64,000 nucleotides of DNA from Gyrodactylus bullatarudis. Taxonomy: Eukaryota > Platyhelminthes > Monogenea > Gyrodactylidea > Gyrodactylidae. The DNA lies in NCBI GenBank assembly GCA_012064415.1, contig SSNU01000031.1, positions 84,348-148,347 on the forward strand, read 5' to 3'. Below, piece by piece: positions 38,201-50,200 of this stretch. The notes beneath the pieces are model-generated. The model was not told the origin of the DNA, made no database searches, and saw only the letters and a program-made list of their open reading frames with translations. The translations under genes were made by a program, and so were the position numbers. How positions within the stretch are numbered: the stretch's first letter is position 1; every line of letters starts with the position of its first letter.

Positions 38201-41200
38201 AAGAATTCATGATTGATACTCCTACTAGACGAGTAAAATTTGCAAAAAATCTTTTTACATCATCATATTTATCATTTTTTGAATATTTTTGGTTTTAAAT
38301 TTGATTCCTTATTGAAAATATTGGTTAAACTCGAGGAAGTAGAAGATTAACCAAAGAAATCAAAGTTAAATTATTCGATTACATTATACGATTTTATACA
38401 AAGGAGATTCACTGAATTTTATATGTTACAGTATATTCCTAAAATTAGTTTCTTTATAAATATCCTAGTATAACCTTAAAACCAACACAAAACTAGTGAA
38501 TACTCAATTATCTTTCGAATGATATTGAATTTGACTCTGAAATATCTAAGGATCAAGTCAAAAAATTGGTTTATTCATGTCCCGTTTATGAAAACTGCGC
38601 AAAAAACTGAGCAACTTAAAAAATTTTCAGAAGCAGATTCGGAATCTGCGTAACATTTTACACAATGATCAGTTAGTCGTATAAAATTATCGTAACCCCC
38701 CAACCAGCCGTCTAATTTACAAATATTAGAATATATATTCTTTGAACAAAATCTTCTTATTAAAGATTTCTTTCAATGAAACTCTAAACTTTAAGATTCT
38801 TACGAGCAGTTGAAATTCTTAAGGAATTTCTTTCGAGGAATGATAATCCTAGATATCTATGGAGAAAAGTTTCCAGAGAAGTTGTCTGCAAGTGAAAAAG
38901 AAGAATGAATCGTTATTTTAGTTAAACATCATATTGATAAGCTTTGAAAATTATCATCACAATGGTATTTTATTATTATTTCATTTCTAAAGTGCTGAAG
39001 AAGCTTTAATAGATGTATTCTTAATTTTCTAAATATTTTTATTATTCCTTAATAAAGAGTCTTCTGAATTTTACGTAGTTTTCGCATATTTTGATGCAAA
39101 TCTCATTTCAGAGAATTGATAATTATTTAAGCTAGAATGAGAAAAATAACTAAAATTTGAATTCAATAAATTTTTCATCCCGTACAAAACCTTTCTGAGG
39201 ATATTTCGTAACCTTTGAAAAACACACACGATATTTCTCACGATCAAAGTATTTGAATAGATCACTAGCAGCTCCCAAAATTATAAATTAATTCTTCGTG
39301 AAATATTAACGCCGTAATCGAAATTTTACATTCGTCAAGGCTATCTGTCAATTTTCTATATTTCCTGTTAATCACGTTACAAAGTTGATTTTGAATCAAA
39401 TGCAAATTTTTGAAAATTAGTTTCTGGATTAGTGAGAAAAATTTTGGTCTGAGTATTTCTAATTCAGAGGTTTTATAATATTTCCCTCTTTAGTTGTAGA
39501 CGAAAACAAACTCATATAACAGTGATAGAAAATCTTACTATATAATATATTTCTCGTTCTAGATTCTTGGAATTCATTGAACCAGGATTTAATAAAATTT
39601 CTTATTTTAATGATGTTTGAGTTTTTGGCATGGTTTGAAGAATCTAAAATAAAACATACGGCATGGCTTAATATTTTTGATGCTCTAGTGATGATGTTTT
39701 GTATTATTTCGAAATCTCAAATCTCTAAAATCTTAAAATTAATTGATTAATCAAAAGATAGGGCTTTTTAGATAGATATTGAATTTTTGATTTCTAACAG
39801 AATTTTGATCACTCCCTAATTTTTAGAGATTTTATATATTCACAATCTTGATCATAGTAATTTTAAATTTTGATTGAGTTACAAGAATTCTCGATTTTAA
39901 ACCAAAATTTGAATTGTTGCGCTAATCAAAGTCCAAGTTTTAGAATTCATTGAAAAATTCAAATCAATTTTTAGTTCAGAATAATTTTCACTATTTTTGG
40001 CAAAATATAATTCTATTTGAACCTTCATAACTCTATCAGTTTGATAGGTTTCTGGATCAATTAAAGTTTAAATTGAAGCCCACAATGTGAACTTGCATTT
40101 TTTGGCCAAATAACTTGGTATCTTCATAGCTAAATATTGATTTTTATAAAAATTTTGAAATAGTCTCGGCACCGAAAGATTTAAATATGAGATAGTGACT
40201 GATTCTACACCTAGTTAATATGAAGATGGGAATTTACATATTCTCAATTTTTAATCAAGAAATCAAATTTGATTTAGATTTCTTGAAATTTAGATCATGA
40301 GACCTACTTTCACGATAGAATGAAGAAAAATTTTGAAAAAATCAAATTTTATGGAAAATCTCAAATTAGCACCAAATTGCCTTTTTTAAAGCTTTGAGTT
40401 GAAAAATTTTGCTGATTTGAAAGTGAGAGAGGGATGAAAATTTGATTTCTAGGGTCACGATTTGACTAAGGAATCAAATATGCTGAACCTGATTTTGAGT
40501 ATTACCCCATCATCGTGTGAAAATTGGTTTTGATTTGTTGATCATTTGAAAATCGATAAAATTTTGATGATTCAAGATCCCTGAAAATGCCAGGTTTATC
40601 AAAGTTTTTACGGTGGTAATCGGTTTTCCTGTCTTGTTGTGATTCTTTTTATCTAGATTCCAAAAGATTTCGATCAAATTTGCATTCTTGATAGAAAATT
40701 GAGTATTTTGTAAAAATTATAAATTCCCATCTTCATATTATCTTGAAACCAAAAGAAGTTTCTCAGGTACAGAATTAGACTAGGAAGTCGAATCGCTATT
40801 AAATCTACGACAGATTCACCTTTTTGGAGGAATTTGAATTATCAATGTTTCAAGTAACTCGAAAATCTTATCCCAAACGATAATAGGGTTTTCCTAAATT
40901 TGGTCTTGAAAAACATTTTTGGCCATCATCTCACTTTCAAATCGATCAAAAATTTTAGCTCACAGCTCAAAAAATGGATTTTAGCTGAAAAAATGTCGAA
41001 CGGTTCAAAACCATCTAATATTTTATCCCCATCTGCAGTGGTTAAGATTATCAGCAAAAAAACGTTTTATTTTCCTTTAACAGTAAAAGCTATCCCAATT
41101 CTAAATAATCACAAAGAAGAATTCAGTCCTCTCGAAACTCTAGACGAATTTGTGTTTTCTAACAATGAAAAAAAGAGAGAATCAAGGATACTTTCCTTCT

Positions 41201-44200
41201 ACTTTGACCGAATACAATGTTTTCATAGGAGAAAATAGGGAAATGAGAAAAATAGATAGATTGATATTGAATATTCAGAACGATTGATTTTTATTATTCA
41301 TTTCGTGATTTAAAAATTAACTGTCTTCTATATTTTTTACGGAAATCGATTTTCCTCATTGTGATGAATAATTTTTTTGTTCCTCTTCTTTATTCGTGCT
41401 AAAATTTTTTTTTCTACCTCTATATAAGAAGGGGGAAATATTTTTTAATAGACGTTTATTCAGTTATAATAGGAAAAATAATTTACAAACCTTTTTCGCA
41501 TCACTATTAACACAGTAAATCAGTTTTTTTTGTGAAAGATTTTCTTTTATCAAATATCTGTGTATTTTTTCAATTGAAATTTTGTAGAATAGTCTTAAAT
41601 AGATAGTTATTTTCGGTAGATAAATACCGATTTTCTTATTTCTTATAATTATAGTGCTCTAATTATATGGGTTAATTCGAAAAAACACCTCAAAGTAAAA
41701 ACTTTTCCAAGTATGACCCCAATGATAATTTCAACTCTTATCCCAATTTTGCATTTCCTAAATACCGCTTTGGGATTTTATTTTCTAATTTTGTTGAATC
41801 ATTGAATGCAAGTTTATTGAAAATAAGAGAAAAACATCCATTCAATATCAGAATTTCGTAAATGAATTAACTGTTAGATAAATTCTTAGAACGGCTAAAC
41901 TTCTATTCAAAGATTGAAAGTGAACTTTCTCCTTATATAGAACCTTTGATGGAAAAAACGCGAATCTAGGTTCTTACAAATTTTCGCTACCCCTAAAGAA
42001 GATCCATTTTATGTTTCTCAAAATAGAAATAGTGATATAAGAAGAATAGTTAATTTCACCAAACTATAATGTTCTTGCAGTTTTGCAAAAGTTAATGGAT
42101 ATCCCTGTAAACATCTGAGGGCCGTGACTAATAAGGTAGAAGTTTCTCCTGAAAAATATGTCCCAAATGAATACAAAGTAATCTCCTTGAAAGCAGCTTA
42201 TGTGATGTCGAAAATCTGAAGGAGTCGGAACTTGAACAGAAAAAAAACGTGGAGGACCAAGAGCCGTCAAAAATCAAGAGCAAAAAGTTTATTTTCTTTT
42301 CGAAATTTCCGGGGTCATTGGTGGAAGTTTTTCCTTTGGGGGATTTTTGGAAAAATTTGAGGTCATATTTTGAAATAAAATTTCTGTTTTCTAGAATTAT
42401 CTCGAGTTATAACATGATAGAATTTTGTATTTGCAATTAGACATCAGTTCTACTAGTATCCAATAAAAATAATTCTTCGTCAATCTACTAAGAAGTAAGA
42501 CTAATGTTTCTATATTTTATTTTTTGGCCCAATTTCTTTTAGTTTTTGATCTGAAATTGAAGAAACTCCTCATTCGATCAGTAACATTCAACTCTATTGG
42601 ATTTGTTCATTAAGTATGAAAAAATAGAGAATAAACTTGTAAGCATTCCTCATTAAATTGAGTCCATTTTTTTATGAAACACCCTTAACTTTTTGATTAA
42701 AAATAATAGAAAGGCAATTTTCTCTTCTTGTAAACTCAGCCTAGTTTATTTCATGTTTCATCTTCAGGGAAACTTTGGGTTTCTATAATATTAGGAAAAA
42801 CTGAAATTTGAAACTTGCTTATTGAAAAATCACTCGATTTTTTTCTTTTTCTTATCTGAATACCAATCATTTTAATCCAGTTCTATTAACTCTATGAGAT
42901 TCATTTTTTCTAAGCCAAAATTAGTTATTACAATATATATGTTACAATCAATGTGGAAACTCCCCTCAGTGTATACACTGACCGTCTGTGTGTACACTGA
43001 TTTTGTGTGGATACATCAATGTGGAGACTAATCTATTTCTCACCTAGAAAAAGATTTTTAGGATAATATTTTCGTTATTAGTAATAACTTATTACACTAA
43101 ATAAGTATTTTTTCATAAGTATTCGCTTCCTGTGAGTAGTCTAAACTCAAGCTTCTCGAATTATCTTTTTATAAAACCTAACTTGACGATGGTTCCTCAC
43201 AAGAAACCAAGACCAAAGCTATAAAGATAATTAAACAAACTGCAGGAAGTAGCAAAGAAGGGACAAATATGACCTCGAAGATTCCAGAGATTGACTCAAA
43301 AAGACTCTTCAAATTTGATCGATTTTATCACTCACAAAGACCTCTTTAGTCTTTACTAGATAGAAACCATAGTTGGAGTAATATAAAGCTTATTTTCAAG
43401 AGGCCAATTGAGTATTCTGGGGGAATTTTTATATCAGCGACATATGCGATATAAGATCTGAAGTGAAATTAGGATCAAACAGCAGATATTATGGTATGCT
43501 TCGATGCGAATGCTTAACAGGCTATAACAGCAAGTGATGCAAATCTCGAAGGGATAATGTTTTGTGTCACTCTAGGTACCATGTATTAATAAATAATGCT
43601 TATATTCTTCCATAATTTAATTAATAGTTAAGTATTCTATCTTAAAATCTTTTCTAGGTGAGAAATAGATTAGTTTCCACATTGATGTATTCACATAAAA
43701 TCACACACTGACGATTAATGTGTACACTCGAGTTTCCACATTGACGATCAGTGTATACACTCACGGTTATGACCCTCAAAGTGGAAACTCAGTGTACACA
43801 TTGATGGTTTGGTCATCAGTGTACACACTGACGGTCAGTGTATATGTTGCAATCATTTTGTAGAACTCGCTAGTTATATATAAACTTCGCCGATTATGTA
43901 TAATAATCAAGCCTCTGATCATTATATATAATTCTTATCTTGAATGAAGAAAAACTCTGACGATTATATAAAACTCTCGTCTGATAAAATAGGAGGGGTA
44001 GTAACATACATGCCAACCATAAAGAACATGGTGTACCTAATAATGGTATGAAGAACTATTGTATACTAAGTTGCCAAGGCCATGTTCCTTTCCTTCTTCG
44101 TGAGACTGATATTATCAAATAAAGAAAATTTAGGTCCCTCAATTATTCATTATGAATCCTAAAGAAAGGTTCTATCAAATTTTAGATGAAAAGAATTATG

Positions 44201-47200
44201 CTAAAAATTCTCAAATCTTACCTGAGCAAGAATACAACTGTTTATTAGATAAGATCAAATATGCTCATGCAGGTCAAAAACTAAAGCCTGAACACTACAG
44301 GCTTAAGAGGAAATTTAATTACCAGACAATCGATGGTGTATCTAAAATAATTTCAAACGTCGAAAATGACAATGTTATCAAATACTATGCAAAGAGAGAG
44401 GATATTTATGATATAATTTTAGAATGTCATTTAAGAATGGGACATGCAAAATCAAAAATTACTAAATCCGAAGTCGACTCTAAATACAAGAACATTTCGA
44501 TGGATCAGATAAAAAATTTTATTTCTCTCTGCGATCATTGTATGAAAAATCTTCCAAAGCAAAATAAAGGTTTGGTTGTCAAACCTATTTTATCAAAAAA
44601 TTTCAATTCCCGAGCTCAGATGGATCTGATTGATTACCAATCATCGCCGGACAACGAATTCAAGTTTATATTAGTGGTTCAAGATCACTTTACAAAATTT
44701 GTTAACTTGCGCCCTTTGAAATCAAAAACAGCAGCGGAAGTGAAATCTAAACTAGTGGAAATATTTTCTACATTTGGACCTCCTAAAATACTCCAATCAG
44801 ACAATGGCAGAGAATTCAATAATGCCCTCATAGATTCTCTCACCAATGAATTTCCGGGATTAACTATTGTACATGGTCGTCCCAGACACAGTCAATCACA
44901 AGGTTCAGTAGAACGTGCTAACAGAGACATTGAGGATATTCTCAAGAGTTGGCTTCATGAAAATAAAACTTCTTGCTGGGCAAAGGGCGTGCTCAAAGTT
45001 CAGATGATCAAAAATAATAGATATCATCGAACAATAAAATCAACTCCTTATAAAGTATTGTTTGGAGTAGATTTTATCAACGAAAAAGATGAGTTCTCTG
45101 AGGATCATTATGTCAGTTTTGAAGACAACATGGAAATGCTCGAAGGTAATTTAATTCTTATGTAAATATTTTTTAGAATCTCAAGAATTGAATGGAACCC
45201 AAAACGATCTAAGAGAGAGAGCAAGAGAAAATCAAATTGTATGCGCAACAAAAATGTTAAAGAACAACAAATTGATTCGCGCTGAAGTTGGAGAAAATGT
45301 TCTTGTACCAATACCTGAAATCGATAGATCACGAATTGATGACAGAAACTTGCTTGGTGTCGTAACCGAAATTAAGGAAATCGGCTACTCAGTAGCTTGT
45401 GAAAACGGTAATCTTCAAGGTGTATTGGGCTTCGGACAAGTCAAACCAATAAAGGAAAAAATCTTAAATATCAAAGATAAGCCTAATGAAGTATTGAGTG
45501 TACGAACAGCAAGCTCGAAACAATCTCGTTCAGGTGGGCAAGGTTTTTTTAAGTGCAACTGTACCTCAGGTTGTAATACAAGGATGTACAAGTGTCGAAA
45601 AAACCATGTTACATGCAACTCCAAGTGCCATTCATCCTTAAGCTGCGAAAATAAATGCTGAAATTTAAGAAAATTTACACTTAATAAATTTTTAATTATT
45701 TTTATATTTTATTTTCTTTATTTGATAATATCAGTCTCACGAAGAAGGAAAGGAACATGGCCTTGGCAACTTAGTATACAATAGTTCTTCATACCATTAT
45801 TAGGTACACCATGTTCTTTATGGTTGGCATGTATGTTACTACCCCTCCTATTTTATCAGACGAGAGTTTTATATAATCGTCAGAGTTTTTCTTCATTCAA
45901 GATAAGAATTATATATAATGATCAGAGGCTTGATTATTATACATAATCGGCGAAGTTTATATATAACTAGCGAGTTCTACAAAATGATTGCAACATATAC
46001 ACTGGAGTTTCCACATTGATTGTAACATATATATATGTTACCGTGAGTTTGGGAAATCAGTGAGTGTTGGTAATTCACTAGTGTATGTTGGTAATCAGTG
46101 TGACTTTAGTGAATCTAGCTAATAAGCCCTTTTTACCCAAACTCACTGAGAAGGCCAGTGAATTCATCAGCTCAACCAATTGATTAAAATTAATGAGAAA
46201 AAATGAATAATCTATTTATTGCCACAAGGAAGAGAATGATGGCATTTAGAGTTACATAAAACCTGATTCTTTTTACATTTACAGGTGAGTGTTTTACAAT
46301 TTCTAATACAATATATATATATATTACATTTGAATATTCCTTATTCATTTCCAAGGCATTTATCTCTCTTAATGAACACTCATTTTCTGTAACACAAGAG
46401 ATGTCGTAAAATTTTTCAGAAACCCCATCTAATTGATTAGCTGCTACCAATTTATTCAGGTTACTTTGTAAAGACCATTTTGTTCATTACTCTCAGTTAT
46501 TACAGCAATTATAGATTTGAAATCGCCCCTTCCTCTATCAACGTCAGGAATTTGAATTCTGCAGTTGTCTCCAACTTGAAAGTATGAATTTGTCTTCTCT
46601 GAATTTGCCATCATCTTTCTTTCCTGCAGTTTGAGATTTTCCAAACAGGTTTTACGAGCACTGTTAATTTTAACTTCAAATTCATCAAAATAATCATCAA
46701 GATTAATTTCTTCAAAATCGTCCGCATCACCCAAATTTTCATCTTGGATTTAAGGGCAGTTTGATCTGTCTTCATTCTTCTTCCGAAAACAGCTTCATAT
46801 GGAGTCATCTTTATTCCTGCATGTAATGAGTTGTTTTTAGCCATCTGCACATCAAGAATTCCATCAGACCAGTTCACGAATTTAGTCAAATGGTCTTGGT
46901 TCAAGACTTCGAGACTTCTTGGTTCAATAAGAAACCTCTTTCCCTCTTTTTCTAAATAGTCGTATTTTTTAAGAAGCTTAAAATCCTGTGGAACTTTGTA
47001 GCATGAGTTACTTTTGAGAAGCAATATCCGGTCGATCATCGTGTCTATATCTAATTTTGACAATAGAGATGATAATTTTGTAGATTTTATTTCTTCTAGA
47101 TATTCGTCGAATTTTAATCGCCAGGCTTTGACGTCCATTTTTAAACCGATTATGTTTCGAATGAAGTAAATTCATTGAAAAATTGACAATACCCTTAAGA

Positions 47201-50200
47201 AAACCAATGGGAATTAAAATATAAAAGGTGTATAAAATTTGTATTTGTGGTATAAATAGAATTTCGTATTGAGGGCTTGAACTTGATGAATCTTTGCGTT
47301 GTGAAAATTTTCTTTCGAAAATCAATCCCTCAGACATACATTTCCTACAATTCACTGACCTTCTCAGTGAGTTTGGGTAAAAAGGGCTTATTAGCTAGAT
47401 TCCCTAAAGTCACACTGATTACCAACGGTAACATATATATTACATATATATGTACGAGCAAATATTATCCTTTATAATTTCCTCTTCTTTTGAATTTATT
47501 TCTCACTGCATTAATTAGAGATTTTTGACATATTCTATTCATGATCGATTATTTATATTTCTAACATTATACAGATCATGGAAAATTCTTGATATTCCTT
47601 AAGGATAAAGTGAATTTTAATTTATTTGTGCTGTGACTAATAAGTTCATGTCTACTTCTTTATTTTACATGAGTTGAAGATTTCTTTTCAATGTCTTCAG
47701 AAAAGATCTTTCAAAGAAATAGAAAAAATTTTAAATAAAAAAGTATTGTAAAAACTGATAAAAGAATTTTTGACGCATATAGGATTTAAGAAATTAACGA
47801 AATTTTGTAAAATGGGTTTCCCATAACTACATTCATTGTTTGGGTTGTTTCTCTAACCTCATTTTATTATCACAGGTGTTGCAAGTTATATATTTTAGAT
47901 GATAATTAACTACCATGGAAGTATTCCGATCTAGATTCCGATTAAAATGGGTAAACATTGTTTACTAAACAACTCAAGTAATAAATAATCATAGTAATTG
48001 ATTATTTGCTTAGGATAAATAGAGAGATATTTATTGAGATTAAATAAAATTCTAACTACATTGAGGGATATTTTTTACAATATTTTATTTCATAGATAAA
48101 AGTTTCCCTGTTATCGTTTCTATCAGTTGTTTAATGGCAAGATAAAGTTTAAAAGGGATATAAAACGTCTCTGGAATTTCTTTCTTCTATTGTACAACCT
48201 CCAAATTTTATTCCAATTTTCAAATGAACATCATTACACAGTCTTGAATGAAAAAATTCTAGTCGATAATATTTTTTCTAGTTTTGTAAAGAATTTTTTT
48301 TGCTAATTCTAGATTAGAATTTTCGAGTTATTCAGTAAAAACTGAAAACCCGACTTACCTTTCTATACAGAAATATTTTTGATCAGAGAGATTTTCGATA
48401 TTTCGGGGTCATCAGAGAACTTTCGAAATGCTTGAATCATTTTTGAAGATTCGTTCTAGAATAATCGTGGGACATTATGTCATGAATAAAAATATCCTAG
48501 ATTCTGTAGAATCATATCTCTCCAGGATATCACACCTCGTGAAAGAGATTTAAAAAATTTCAGGAGAAGAACTTTGATGTCTTATGTCATCTCCCTAATA
48601 TTCTTATCTTTTACGATCTTAAAATCAAAATTTCAAATATCTAGAATCTTTTCTAAAAGATAAAAAAATTGATTTAATTACTTTCTACTTTCTAAAATTG
48701 AAGAATTCTGAACTGATCTAATATTCGAAAACTAGAATACATGTTTAATTTCATCGGGAAGCTATTTTCACTGATTTCCTATACATTTCTCTCAAGTGTT
48801 TTTTGCAATCACGTTTTCAGTCCCATTACTAATCGCACAGTCTCATTATTTGAATTATTGTTAGAGAAAAAACTTGATAATATTTATAATATCCAGTAAA
48901 TTTCAGTTCATCCTAGGATCTAAGGCATTCTCATCTTTCTCAGTCTTTCATTGATCAGGAAATTTCTAATTACTTTATCCCTCTGCATTTTGCTCATATT
49001 ATAATGAGGATGTTCATAAAAAGTTTGAAAAAAGAAATTGCGAGAAATAATATATAATACATACACACTCCTGTTTATACTCTCAAGCGTGTTCAACTTT
49101 TTTTTCACACACATATTATGAAATAATATGAATACACACACCTTTGTACTACTATATATATATGTATTTTGGCTTGATAATATGTATTTTTTAATCTATT
49201 TTTCTATGCGATATTGCTCACTTTTCTAATAATAATATTGATAAAAACTGCACTAGATAGTATATGTGTGTTTGCTTAAGAACAAGAAGTAGGAGAGTAA
49301 TATTTCGAAGCAGAGAATCCTGATGATGACTTCGTTTTAGATAGATAAAAAATCCTTAGAAATAGAAGAGACTTGGGAATAGAAAAAAAACTTTTTATCT
49401 ACAGAGAGAAGAGGGAAAGATACAGAGAAAAGGGATAAAATCAATAAGTGATTCTGTTGTTTATTAGACATGATTTGCCTAATTGCTCCGAAATAATTAA
49501 ATTTATTAAATTCTTGGTTCAACATTAGAAATCTCAGCCATTGGTCATCCAAACGTTTCGACGTTGATTTTCTTTACACGCCTTCTTCAGTTGTACGATC
49601 TAAGTTTTGAGGATTTTTTTAAAGCTAACTTTAGATAATTCTTTACTAAATCCGATATTTTCATGATGCTAAAAACGAGGCATTTTAGAACAAATCTAAA
49701 ATGAATTAATAGTGACCCAAAGTTGTATTCTTAAATTTATATTTATTTCAAGATTATTCTAGGATATTAAAAAAAACTTATTTTAAGATTGACTATAACG
49801 TTGTTCGCCTGCTACTTGACTATGTTGTCTTCTGGCTTGTATTGGTCTATCTGTAGAAAAAGAAAGGGGAGAGAAAGGTGTAGTATTTCTTAAAGAATAA
49901 GGATTATAACAACTATAGTGATTGTTATAGTAATCAGAATTATTAGAGTAATAACTCTGATAATATAATTCATCACTTGAATGAAAATTAAAATTAAGAT
50001 TAGAATAAAAAACATTTAGATTACCCTGATAACAATCACTATAATTTTTATAATCCTTATTCTTTAAGAAATACTACACCTTTCTCTCCCCTTTCTTTTT
50101 CTACAGATAGACCAATACAAGCCAGAAGACAACATAGTCAGGTAGCAAGCGAACAACGTTATAGTCAATCTATGCCGAACAGCTCCCTGAAGAACTACTT

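Larger units (their letters stand above)
42942..46027 (+). mobile_element. Ginger-like DNA transposon with long inverted repeats and TATA duplication
   Basis: The left tip TGTTACAATCAATGTGGAAA (42942-42964) pairs with the right tip 46005-46027. The next 294 bp of each terminus (43836-44129 and 45711-46004) are equal in length and near-identical inverted. TATA flanks both sides (42938-42941, 46028-46031). An 871-bp segment carrying remnants of a related element separates the left tip from its repeat. GTGTAYACTGA-like motifs recur near the left end, as expected of transposase-binding sites. One intact integrase gene lies inside. Confidence 0.85.

Noticed and set aside
42064..42270. Minus-strand frame at the MULE remnant
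   Set aside because: It is the shadow of the SWIM zinc finger on the plus strand.
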